A stretch of DNA of 64,000 nucleotides from Norana najaformis (lineage: Eukaryota > Annelida > Clitellata > Crassiclitellata > Hormogastridae), in the NCBI GenBank assembly GCA_964023275.1, contig OZ029914.1, positions 12,320,341 to 12,384,340 of the forward strand, read 5' to 3'. The notes beneath the pieces were generated by a model. The model saw only the letters and a program-made list of their open reading frames with translations, had not been told where the DNA came from and did no database searches. The number at the start of each line of letters is the position of its first letter. Position 1 is the stretch's first letter. Below are positions 44,251 through 55,125 of the stretch, in pieces. The translations under genes and the position numbers were made by a program.

Positions 44251-45404
44251 AGTTTCTTCTGTAGGCTGAGATACCTTTTGGCCGGTAGGCTGAGATCCCT
44301 TTATATAAAGGCGTAGTAGTGAGAAAAGTGTATGGTATAGTGGTAGGGTGTGCGTGAAGCTTCAGAGGTTTTGTTCTTGGGGGAAAATAGTAGACGTAAT
44401 TTGGCTTAGTTGTCGCGTTGTAGCGCCTAATAGTTGATGTAAAGTTTAAGTTCGCAGTAACAAGGTGACATTGCAGTAACTTGTTGTTAACTATATCGTC
44501 AGAGATTAAACTCTGTAAAAAAGCCGACTTTGGCATGGTTGTTTCGGACTTGCATTTTTGGAAAGAAACACAATTAAAGTTTTGAAAAGGTTCCATTGTT
44601 GCTGGCGTTCAAGAAGAAGAAACCTCCCGCTAGATTAAGTGATTCGAACCCGACGGACTTGCGTCAACTTGCCAAACTAGCAGGACGCGCACGGAAGGAC
44701 GCCACACAGTTATAGTGATGCACTTCACGATGATGTAAATTGATTTGCAGAGGCATTAGTTAAGTAATCTATTTGAATCTAAGTTGAATGACCATAGGTA
44801 TCTGCGGACTAAATTACAGACTTATCTCTGCACCAAACTAAGCTAATCCACGCAGCCGACAAACCGTCACTATTTGTATTGGGGCTCGGCACTGGAATGA
44901 ATTCATTTGCGACACAATCTTAGATGGTGAGCCCTTGCTCCGATCATAGATTACATATACGATGTAATTAAGACTCGGTAAAGTTCAATGGGATTTGAAG
45001 AAGCTGATAGAGTGACCTGGTCTAGACGCTTTGTTTCGTCTGCGATTACTAATTAATAACTGTGACGCATACTGTGACGTCATTGAAGAATTTGTTTATT
45101 TACAAGACAGATCAAGGTTGTTAGACTGTAAAGGAGTAGGCCTATAGGGCGTATAAGTATACGCGCTAAAGGTGTAAGAGTTGGATGGAAATTTGGAAAG
45201 TGTAGATAGCGCCTCCGACCTTTGGCCTATAAGAAAAATTCCATGTAATTAATTGAATTGTGTGATGAAATAGTCTACAAAAAGAGTCAGAATACGAAAG
45301 AAATGGATCAAAGTGGGACAAGAGGTGGGTCATGACGGAGATGTGCTGAAAAATTTCCTAAGAGATAAACAGAATGAGGCAAAAGCATTGCAGAGAAGGT
45401 ACAT
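44251..45404. other. No recognised gene
   Basis: A short direct repeat GTAGGCTGAGAT.CCTTT lies at 44261-44303. No other feature is visible. Confidence 0.4.
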
Positions 45405-45930
45405 TTGTATAGCGCTCACTTAACGAACGTCGATTCGTTAGAGAGCCATAACAAATGCTACAAAATATGACCATAACCCCTGTGCTTAAATCTTTGCATT
45501 GGCTTCCTGTTCAGCAAATTTCAATTTGGGACTTACAATTTATAAAACATTGAATTCTGGCCAACCACAACACTTAAAATCAGTCCTTATTTCTCAGACT
45601 TAACATTATTCTTCTGCAAGGTCATCTGATTGTCTTTCTCTGGTCATACGCAGGACTTGAACTGGTCTTGGTGAAAGAGTTTTTCCGTTGCTTGGACCAA
45701 ACTTTTGTAACTTCTTACTTGTATTCTGCTCAGTCGCTTGTGTCATTTCGTTCCCAACTTAAACTTATCTCTTTCAAAATACTTATCCACCATACGCTGC
45801 TTTAGTGGCAGTCTTAGCGCCGTCTTACGCTGTCTTAGTTGGTCGACCTCGATATTGACCTGATTGCGTATTGTCTTTGATGCGCCATCGGTTGATGCCT
45901 TGAACATTAGACACCGGCGTATTAGAAGTT
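45405..45930 (+). mobile_element. L2/CR1-like LINE 3' end
   Basis: Broken frames resembling LHWLPV (TTGCATTGGCTTCCTG), then SFRSQLKLISFKI-like words, and the 3' tail GATATTGACCTGATTGCG, GGTTGATGCCTTGAACATTA, GGCGTATTAGAAGTTA. The tail is the same as the minus-strand piece at 12206-12310. Confidence 0.75.
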
Positions 45931-47250
45931 ACTAAATAATTATTAATATTAGAACAAGCACGAGGTATTACATTCTCTTCGTCTGGGCCAGTAATTTAAG
46001 ACGTGCTTTCATAAGATTTCGTTAACCGTTTATTCATAGACTTCTACTATATTTATGACGTCATGATGTCTACGATTAGTAGGCTCCGACTAAAGGACTG
46101 AATTTGTTGTTTTAAATATCGCTTCAATGGATTGACTAGTATCTTATATTTTGAACAACCGAAATTTTTTTCTAAATTTGATGCATGAAAATTCACTTTT
46201 TAAATACTGAACTTAATTCGGAAATTTGCAATTTGGAATATTTCTTCTGTACTGGATCCTGAAAATTACTTTCTCTTGAAAAGCCATTTTGTAATTGAAA
46301 GGCGTTGCATAATTTGAGATGACCTGAGAGATGCACTTGAGTTGTCGCTCAGACTTATGTTGAGTGCTGTATGTCTTTCAGTGTTTGTTTTTCACTCTGC
46401 CTCTTTCTCTGTCATTGAATTTGGTTCATCTTCAGTGTTTCTGTTTCATTATCCAGTAAGCATCATCAACACGAAAGACACCATTTTTGCTTTATTCGAT
46501 GGTTATGAGTAGGCAATGTCAGATAGTTTGTTTATAAATCCTCAATGTTTTCTTATAAAATAATGCATGAAATAGGTTTTTCTGCATAACATTACACAAT
46601 ATTTTCAGGTAGACATAGTTTTATTTAAATTGTTCATTAAATTTGTCATTTTAGTTTGAGAAAAAAAACAGAAACGAACAGATTAGGCCTAGATAAAGTT
46701 GTTTTATATGCCGTCACAATCCTGTTTTAGCCATATCTTGTCTTCGACACACAGTGACTTTTAATAGTAACATTTTTCCTTTTGTTGTTTTTTCAAAAAT
46801 TGGAAAACCTTTGCTCAATACAACAGTACAAGAACTATTGGAACGAGAGCATCAAAGACTACTCGGTACCGGTTAAACCTACAAATTTAAAATGGTTAAC
46901 TATGTGTTGTAATTTAGTCTACAACTTATCAAAAGTTCTCATAATAGTTTTCTTGTATACGATTGTGTTTGCATTTATGTATCACTAAACTTGTATAGTG
47001 TCCTTTAAGCAACTCACAAAGACGATGCAGCACGGCTAACTAGTGGTCTCTAAAGAGGAACAAGGTGCCATTACAGAAGGATAGACGAGAATGTTTCTTG
47101 TGCTGTTGATCAGGCAAGTGATCGGATGTCTGGTGGAAGAGTGTTCCACAGTGGAGATTTTGCTAATTATTTTTCCTTCTTCAGTGTAGTGCTAAATTTG
47201 ATAACATTGTTTATAGTATCATCATTTTAACATTAATGTAGTGAAAACAT
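45931..47250. other. No recognised gene
   Basis: AT-rich. A LINE-tail-like piece in minus orientation (TATAGTGTCCTTTAAGCAACTC) begins near 46995; otherwise empty. Confidence 0.4.
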
Positions 47251-47739
47251 TTAGATCGCTCAAACCGGATGACCCGACAAAAAAGCCCAAGACAAAAACG
47301 CGCAGCAACAAAAGCGCGCAGTACAAATGCGCGCCGACGAAAGCGCGTATAAAGATATTTAAAAACAATAGTTGTTTTATGGTAGTTTAACAGTAGAAGC
47401 AAACAAAAATATACTAGAATATATACTAGAAATAACCGTGTAGATTAATCCAGTAATATTATTCATACGTAATGCTCTAGTTAAAATAAAACCAGTTTAT
47501 ATGTTAACGTACTGAGCGATCCCACGCAAGTAATCTCCAAACGGAACTGTTCCTTGTGTTGGAGCAAAAGCCTTTTGATCAAAAGCCTGCAAACGGGTAT
47601 TCAAACGAATGTATTTTGAATTGGATGCCTGCAAACGTCGATTCAAATGAACATATTTTGAATTGGAAGCCTCTGGATGACTGAATTCGGAACGATACCT
47701 CGCGATCTTCAATCGTAGTGATCTTGTTCTTGACTGAAG

Positions 47740-48905
47740 TGCTCAACAAGTTTGAAAACAATCGACGGTCTGTTGAAAAGAGCGATGGCAGGCTTCAACT
47801 GAATTGTTCGTGCGTTCCAGGTTGTCGACAACACGATCACGAACGTTCCACATTTGGAAGGCAAACTTAGGATTTGCGCGTCGACCCCTTCGTTGTCTGC
47901 CGATGTATGTGTCTTCCCAGTAGTCCGCTAAAGCTGCCATTACAGGAGGACACTAAGTCGTCGAACGCAGCTGGAACATCGGCAACCGGAACAAAGCTTA
48001 GAGCTAATATCACCTTCAGGTATATAAGAAGATTTTCATGATCACGCTAGTCCGCTACAAGGTTCTGATCTTGAAACTTGCGTCTCATATGCTGACCGAG
48101 ATGGAAAAGCATCCAACCATGGGCCTTGTTTCGGGGAAGACTGTTGCACAAGCATTCTGACTGACCTTCTCGTAGTCCGACATGATACTTGACGGGTTCA
48201 GCGTCGACTTTCTTTCTTTCAGCTTATGCAGTATGTGCTTGTAGCTTTCTTCTGATTTGTCTGACAGCGAGACGTAGACGAGAGGATATGCAGAGCCATC
48301 GACCAATGCATGTATGGTAAAGACCAGGAAGAAGAGATATGGTGCCACTTTGAATGCTACCATCGAAAAACCAGTGACTGTGCTCTTGAAGAAGATCCAG
48401 ATTGGCCTTAGTGGCAAACATCAGAATTCGATTTACGTCGTCTGCTTCGGAATCCAAAAGCAAGAAATTTTCATTTCTTGTGGTTTGCAGAAAGGAATCT
48501 GGAATGACGATATCGGCGAGAGAATTCACGGAACCATACGAGCAGCACGTCTCTTTCGTTGTCGTTGAATTGACCGTTGACCGTAACGTTACATACTCTG
48601 GTAGATGACTGGCGACCGCCAACGGTACTGCTTTGATGAATATTCTGTCTAGGCTTCTCCATGGTTGTCACAGCTCTTCGACGAATTTCCGAAACAACTT
48701 TAGTTGCTTCACTTCGGTCGAGAGCTAATGCATGATTGCGGTCATACACAACAACCATATCATCAGTTTGACTTACTTTAATGCGCCCAGAAGAATCGCG
48801 ATTTGCACATCTCAATGAAGTGCTACCGTCAGCCACAACCCTGTCCTTTCGAAGCCTGTATCCATCATACAAAAGATGATCCTTCTGCTTCTGCGATTTG
48901 GTATT
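47740..48905 (-). pseudogene. MULE transposase with N-terminal FLYWCH domain (decayed)
   Basis: From right to left (5' to 3'), it begins with a FLYWCH-like zinc finger (LLYDGYRLRKDRVVADGS, 48780-48900). A linker with IPDSFLQTTRNENFLLLDS follows, then the MULE catalytic region: HWFFDG (first Asp), IHALVDGSAYPLVYVSLSDK, IMSDYEKVSQNA (second Asp), GC and, one frame over, FHLGQ. The conserved C-terminal words YWEDTYIGRQRRGRRANPKF and TNNSVEACHRSF lie at 47743-47940. At least two frameshifts and an AT-rich 3' end show it is inactive. This family moves DNA by a DDE reaction with long inverted ends and 8-11 bp target duplications. Confidence 0.85.
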
Positions 48906-49188
48906 TTGGAATTTTGGATTTTTTGCAGCTATTCTGTATGTTAAGGATTGTTTCTTTAATATTCAATATAGGCACTGGTGGCACTATATAATTCTCTACT
49001 TTTTCAACAATTACAACTACTGGGTTTGGACCTCAGTATTTATGCAATCACATGCACTTGTTAATGACGTTTCTTCAACACGTCATACAAATCCGATGAT
49101 TTAGTTATCTCAACCAACCATCCAAGGATTCTATTCCTGAATTCGAACTCCCAGTTGTCTGTGGACAATGAGACCTCAATATATGTAA

Positions 49189-49210
49189 GTTCTATCCCGG
49201 ACGGGCTCCA
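49189..49210 (-). mobile_element. Possible LTR-element primer-binding site trace
   Basis: On the minus strand TGGAGCCCGTCCGGGATAG follows shortly after a TTACA end, as in the leader of an LTR retroelement primed by a tRNA. An LTR would lie to the right (to about 49600). No genes are recognisable. Fossil; weak call. Confidence 0.3.
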
Positions 49211-49900
49211 AAATAGATGTAACCCCCGTGTCTAATGCTCTCTTGTCTAGTTCTGGTGACTATAGATTGTGACTATGATATTACAATAGCTCGTATTCTT
49301 CCACTACCATCTTGTATCATAATGTACGATTGAATAAAATGAACAAAGTCACTCGTAGTGAATCAATCAATATATTATATAGTTCAATGTCTTAATTAAC
49401 TCTTAATTAAGGCCAGCTTCTTATTAAGCCTAAACTGTAATTCTACCCACCCACAAGCTTGGATGGCCATTTCACCCCTGTATACTGACTCTTTGATAAA
49501 GTCTGAAACAGTTTCCCTGTGAGTTGTAGCGAGTTTGCAGCGATGTAGAATGGTTAGATTGTCACTCACCACTCGTTGTCTCTGCGCAGACAATCCTATT
49601 CACCACGCCAATATACCTTGTAGAACATTGATTAAATGTCTCTCGGAGTAGGTATTCCAAGCGAGTTCCTTGCAGTTCAAGGAATGGAATCCACATGATT
49701 CAATCGTGACCGTCCAAAGGAATGGTTCCTTGACGAGATAGAGTTGCACCGTAGAGTCGAAGACGAGGAGGTATCTTGGCTGTCTTTCGACTCACGCAAT
49801 TAATTCCGTATCGACGAACTTACATGGACTTAATCCACGACCTTCTGACGTTAGTTTCTTGACGAAAACTTTGTCATTTCACAACCGAAACACAGGTTAA
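49211..49900. other. Unclassified, inside the MULE interval
   Basis: No protein recognised. It may include the LTR of the trace above. Confidence 0.35.
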
Positions 49901-49903
49901 TTA

Positions 49904-52256
49904 CACTGGACAACAAATTTTTACAAAAGTCATGTTACTGAAATGAAATTAGTCAGTTCTTATCAATTTGTATGTGCTGAACACGAATATGACAGTGAAA
50001 ATGCCGAATTGGCTCTAGTTTTTTTGTAATCTGAAATGAAGTAATTTTATATCGCACAATGCATGCCAATAGTGATACACTTACAGTTAATATTTGTAAA
50101 AACCAGGTCATAGACTAGTTCTTAGATTTTTTTGCCTGTCTCTTGTACAGCTGTTCGGGAGCATCTCTGCGGAGTGTCCAGCAGTAGTCAGCCAACATTG
50201 TAGTGGACCATTTTCCCTGGTACCTTTGCTCCATTGTTGCGATATCTTGATGAAAACGTTCGCCATGTTCGTCACTAACCATACCACAGTTGTTAGGGAA
50301 GAAATCCAGATGGGAATGAAGGAAATGCATCTTCAGAGACATATTGCAGCGAAATTTCTGGTACTGCTTGAGCATGTCTTCTACTAGTTCCTTGTAGTTT
50401 TCTGCCCTAACATTCCCCAGAAAGTCTGTAGACACTAGACGAAAAGCATTCCATGCTTGTTTCGCATCACCCTCCAGCAAGTTGTTGAAGCGGTCATCTT
50501 TGAAGAGTTCTCTAATCTGAGGACCCACAAAAACTCCCTCTTTAATCTTTGCTTCGCTGAGTCGAGGGAATTTTTCATGCAGGTATCGGAAAGCTGGCGA
50601 AGTGCGGTCCATGGCTTTCACGAAGTTCTTCACCAAACCTAGTTTGATGTGAAGGAGTGGTAGTAGGATTTTGTGAGCCTCGACCAGAGCTGGGTGCTGG
50701 ATATTCTTCTGTCCAACTGCCATGTTTTGTCTGGGAGTCCATTCCTTCCGCACGTAGTGCAACTCTCTTGCTCGGCTATCCCACTCACACAAGAAACACA
50801 TAGATTTTGTATATCCTTGCTGCAGTCCCATTAAAATGGCAACTACCTTCAAATCACCACACAGGTGCCATTTGTACCTGTTATAGTCAATGGAATGCAG
50901 TAGCTGTTTTAGGTTATCGTATGTCTCTTTCATGTGGACAGCATGTGCTAATGGAATAGATGGAAGACGGTTTCCAATGTGCAAAAGCACAGCCTTAAGA
51001 CTCAGTGTTGAAGAGTCTACAAAGAGTCTCCATTCTTGTGGGTCATGAGTGATCTGTAAGGCATTCATGAGGTCGTCAATATTGGAACAGAATACCAGAT
51101 TACCTTCCTTCATAAAGAAAGGTTCCAACTGCTGATGGCGCTTTCTATATGAAGTAATTGTGGCATCTTCTTCTAGAAGATTCCATTGTTGGAGTCTTGA
51201 TCCTAGCAATTCTGCCTTGTTTTTGGATAAGTCCAAATCACGAACAAGGTCATTTAGTTCTTCCTGTGTTATTCTGTGTGGGGTTGATGATGCACCACAG
51301 TGAAAATCGGGATCACTGCACGCTGACGGACCAGGAGAAGAACATGTCGGCTCACCCTTGTCCTCATCAGATGAATCAAGGAAAATATATTCTGCTGGAG
51401 GTTCTGGAATAGGAAGTCCATCACCATGTGGAACTGGTCTCAATGCTGACGGAATGTTTGGGTAGACTATTGTCGACTTCTTTTGCTTCGTTATTCCACC
51501 GGAAAGAGGAGGAACCAAGCAGAAGTAACAGTCATCTACGTGGTTGCTTTGCTCTCTCCACACCATGGGAACTGCAAACGGCATTGATGGTCTTTTGCCA
51601 TTCAACCACTGTGAAAGCTGTGTTGTACATGTAGCACAGCATATATGCGGGGCCCATGGCTTGTCTTGGTCACCAACCTTGCATTCGAAGTAAGCATGAT
51701 ATGCCTTCTTGACTTGATAAGTGATACTTTTCTTCTGGTTGGCAAATGTCACTTCCCCACAAATGTAACAAAAGTTGTCCACAGTATTTACGCACTTCCG
51801 AGGCATTACTGTTCTGTATTGTATCTAAATGGATAAAGTAATAATAGTTTTATGAAACAGTAACTTAAACTGTCTCGCACAAAGTCTGTAATATTGTAAA
51901 TGCTCAACCGTTCCGACTCGCTTTATATAGTACACTGCTGACGTCATCTTACGTCAGCAGCCGACTGGCTGTAGTTTTACATTGCATCAGAAAATGACGT
52001 AATCAACTGTGCATGATGTGTCGATGATGGGATTATGCAATGAGGTGGAATATTACATCATTCTAGACTTATTTAGGATATTGTCGCAGTCCTACTGCAT
52101 AAATTTACATGGTGAAACATAAAAAATGAACTATATGAAATATTTTCAAAACGAGAGCCAATAAAATTTTTTTATGGTTATATTCGTGTTCAGCACACCA
52201 AGATGCTACACATTAGGGCCTTTTCCAGTCAGTAACGATTTCTATGTTGACCAGTG
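49904..52256 (-). mobile_element. TTA/CACTGG DNA transposon, copy 3 (2353 bp, apparently intact)
   Basis: Ends CACTGGACAACA and TTGACCAGTG, flanked by TTA (49901-49903 and 52257-52259). It has the same length as copy 2, with a constant 17501-bp offset along the whole element, so there are no net indels between the two copies; I see only scattered substitutions. The single gene is uninterrupted. It could be a source copy for the family. Confidence 0.93.
50115..51806 (-). CDS. Transposase of the CACTGG family, copy 3 (intact, 563 aa)
   Basis: This is the full-length member. The N-terminal ~100 residues hold three cysteine pairs (FCYICGEVT at 13-16, HICCATC at 56-60, DDCYFC at 93-96) and PMVWRE, a probable DNA-binding zinc region. 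A low-complexity acidic linker follows (about 125-180), then NDLVRDLDLSKNKAELLGSR (about 185-204). The core has LFVDSS (Asp ~264), CGDLKVV (Asp ~318), MCFLCEWDSR (337-340) and SDEHGERFHQD (Glu ~513-516), consistent with a DDE/RNase H-like catalytic fold with a Cys pair between the second Asp and the Glu. Proteins of this kind are widespread and usually left uncharacterised in invertebrates. The catalytic assignment is my inference. Confidence 0.85.
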   Translation of the reverse strand: MPRKCVNTVDNFCYICGEVTFANQKKSITYQVKKAYHAYFECKVGDQDKPWAPHICCATCTTQLSQWLNGKRPSMPFAVPMVWREQSNHVDDCYFCLVPPLSGGITKQKKSTIVYPNIPSALRPVPHGDGLPIPEPPAEYIFLDSSDEDKGEPTCSSPGPSACSDPDFHCGASSTPHRITQEELNDLVRDLDLSKNKAELLGSRLQQWNLLEEDATITSYRKRHQQLEPFFMKEGNLVFCSNIDDLMNALQITHDPQEWRLFVDSSTLSLKAVLLHIGNRLPSIPLAHAVHMKETYDNLKQLLHSIDYNRYKWHLCGDLKVVAILMGLQQGYTKSMCFLCEWDSRARELHYVRKEWTPRQNMAVGQKNIQHPALVEAHKILLPLLHIKLGLVKNFVKAMDRTSPAFRYLHEKFPRLSEAKIKEGVFVGPQIRELFKDDRFNNLLEGDAKQAWNAFRLVSTDFLGNVRAENYKELVEDMLKQYQKFRCNMSLKMHFLHSHLDFFPNNCGMVSDEHGERFHQDIATMEQRYQGKWSTTMLADYCWTLRRDAPEQLYKRQAKKSKN

Positions 52257-52259
52257 TTA

Positions 52260-53304
52260 CCTGTACAAAGCATGAGCCTTTATATGCTCATCATTCGAGA
52301 ATGCAGTTCGACTTGACAAGTCCGCAACTGACCACTTATTTCTCGGAGTCACGGTGGATCGCAACGAAGACCTTTACAGTCCAAAATCCAGCAGTGAACT
52401 AACTACTTCAACGGTTTTCACAGCGAATCTTCCATCGACATAAGGTTTTCTATTGGCCGAAATTATCGTCTGCCTCTTTCACCAATAGTTGAAGCGATTT
52501 CATAGTCCTTCTATGAAATCTTCGTCTGCTCACTTGTTTACAAAGGATAAGGAGTCACGTCTACTGTGTCCCTTCATTGGCTGACGACTTCCAATAGCAA
52601 CGTGTCGCCATTGGTCGAAAATCCCACAAGTAAAATCGCGATTGGCTGGCAATCGAAACATCAGTTTGAAATATCCTTCGTAATGACTCGCAAACTATGG
52701 CAGATTGCGCATAAAACAATCCATCAACATCCACGTTGATCACCCGTAAAATTAGTTCAGAAAACCGTCCTTTGTTCCCCGTATTTAACATATTTTTAGT
52801 ACCTATGCTGGCCTTGCTATTTTGATTAGTTTGAACGTCCTAAGCGGGCCAAGCATTTTTAGTGAGTAATCACGTTAGTCAACATAAACGCTTATTCTAA
52901 TGCACGCATAAATAGGTCCATAATACGTATAGTTCATACAATAGTAAAATCAAGTGGAATTGATAAACATGGCGAGAATATATATATAGACTCAGTCTAC
53001 AAATGGCTATTTTTAAAGAAGCTAATAAAATGGTGTCTTATATATATGCATGCAAGAAATAAACCAACCGGATGAATCGAGAAGACATGAAAGAATAGAT
53101 TGCGAGAAAACATCAAAGATTTGAAGGCGAGAACACATGAAAGAAAATTAGTAGATATTATGCAAATAATTTATATGAAGTCTTCTCGATAAAGCTTTAA
53201 TTGGACGCTAATTGCGCTTCACTTGCACGGATCTATGGTAGTAGCCTACCTAACAAGTTAGAAGTTAATTAATGGACCATTAATAAACAATAGGTATGAT
53301 ATTC
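52260..53304. other. Right arm of the MULE interval, unclassified
   Basis: Several ATTGGC/CCAATAG (CCAAT-box-like) words occur at 52440-52660, perhaps an old promoter. No protein recognised. Confidence 0.35.
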
Positions 53305-53404
53305 TAAAGTTGCGTGCGTTTGTCGGAGTTGTTAACAGTGCGCACATTTGTCTGCGCGCAATTGTTAGTGCGCTTTTGTCGGTGCGATTTTTCTATGTAT
53401 AGAC

Positions 53405-53520
53405 GTAATGTTTGAGTGTTTTCTGAATTTTTCGCCTCATATGTCTATTTTACCTCTCAACTTCTTGCAGCAATCATCAATTAATGCCGTGAACATTATT
53501 AGAGAGACTTTGCAAAACTT
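53405..53520 (+). mobile_element. Degraded LINE tail
   Basis: CTTCTTGCAGCAATCATC, AATTAATGCCGTGAACATTA resembles the tail words of the L2/CR1-like family. Confidence 0.4.
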
Positions 53521-54840
53521 AACAGATTATTTTAACGAAATTTGGAACCCATTGAATTAATTTCTATGATAACTGTTTCACTTGATTATTTTATCTTTGC
53601 TTACTTTAGTTTTGAATTATGTTGTCGAGTTATAGAAACTCTCTGGCGAAAGAAATTTGAAACGTGTAATGATTTCAGTTTGTACCTGCTGGTTTAGTAA
53701 TGGGTATTGTTGAAGAATAAGTCACGTTTCGCTAGCAATTAATTGAAGTAATATGCATTAAATGCAGTGGCTAAATTGTTCATCCAGAGGTTGCGGGTCT
53801 CCATTTTTTTTTAAATCCAAAGTCCAAGCTTACGCTGGCGAATCTATAACCGATAGTCGCTATTTGGATAAAACATAAAAATGACGGAAACACAACACGT
53901 TGTTGTAATTATTAATATATTTATCATTGCAAGCAGAAACACATAAACTAAAAAGCACCAAACAACATGTTAGAAATGTCTAGGCTTAGCCTTAGATCAA
54001 AGCGTCAGATACAATTATCTGCAAATACATAGAACAACAAAATAAAAAGAATTAAATATGCATAAGAAAATTAAAGAGACCAGTAAGCGTAGATCTACTG
54101 AAACATTTCAACTAGTCTTCGAGATTGTGCTTCACTCCTATTTTAGGTGACGAGTCTCCTAGTTTAAGTGGCGGGTCTCATAATTCAAGTGGTGGGTCCC
54201 ACAGTTCGGATGGCGGATCTCAAATAAGAAGATTCGTATCTCAGACACGGCGGACCTGACTGAATTTAAGCACTGATTAAATGTGTCCGCGTGCTTGTGT
54301 GTGCAATGTAATATCTAGGTTGTTCTTAAAATTCGTATTTTTATCAAACCACTACATAGCCAGAAAAATGAGACAGTGTCGGGTGTTGAGGGTTGCAATG
54401 GCTATCAAATACAAAAAATCTACAGAACTGGCAGATCCAGAAGTCGAGAACAAAGAGGGAGAATTTACCGGGGTCTATCCGAATACCCGAAAACCAACAC
54501 TCAGTATAGCACCTTTAGTTACTTCTCAAAATCTCTCTTCTTATTTTGAATCATATCAATGTGGCCGCTTATTTTAAGAGTCTGACAACCTCTGATTCCC
54601 TTGAAACTATGTTTTGTAGCTCCTGTCTTCATACCGTATACACAGTTACTTATCGATTTCATTTACCAAATGCTGCTCAGGTAATGCACGCCTCGTCAAC
54701 TATAATTATAATTATTTACTTCTCTATAATCTTCAGCTTTATTAATATTTACTACTTGTTATATACTCTATTTACTCTATTAATTATTACCATAATTCTT
54801 TACTACGACAATTAACTGATCCATCATACAAACTCACCAT
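53521..54840. other. No recognised gene
   Basis: AT-rich; small ORFs only. Confidence 0.4.
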
Positions 54841-55125
54841 CACTTCACCCCTTGCAATCTTCAGATCTACCACTCGAAAGTGAAAACACTCCTCTGCCAC
54901 AGATTCTACCCTGATTCCTCTTGTTTCCCTTAGCTATCCCATAGCTTGAATTCAAAACACCACCCACCGCAGTCATCTGACTGCCTGCCTGCGTGACTCC
55001 TGGATCTCGACCTCTTCTTGCCTTTCAATTTTGTTTTGACTGAGCCCCCGTGAATAAGCTGGTTGTTGCGACTTGGCTTTCGTTGGGCGCTGTAGAAATC
55101 TCGAGCTTACGATTACGATTACGAC
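54841..55125 (+). mobile_element. LINE 3' end with CGATTA repeat tail
   Basis: Ends in TTTCGTTGGGCGCTGTAGAAATC, then ACGATTACGATTACGA. The reverse complement of 57480-57600 matches it over about 110 bp. Same type of ending as the LINE at 60540-60592. Confidence 0.65.

Larger units (their letters stand above)
47274..53393 (-). mobile_element. Probable Mutator-like element with nested insertions
   Basis: The left end has an array of short units like GACAAAAACGCGC, CAACAAAAGCGCGC and TACAAATGCGCGC (47274-47348). The right end (about 53305-53393) carries the same kind of units inverted (GCGCTTTTGTCGG). Between them lie a FLYWCH/MULE transposase relic on the minus strand and transposon copy 3 (49904-52256). 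Without the latter the element would be about 3.8 kb, reasonable for a MULE. No target duplication was found, so the outer limits are tentative. Confidence 0.55.
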
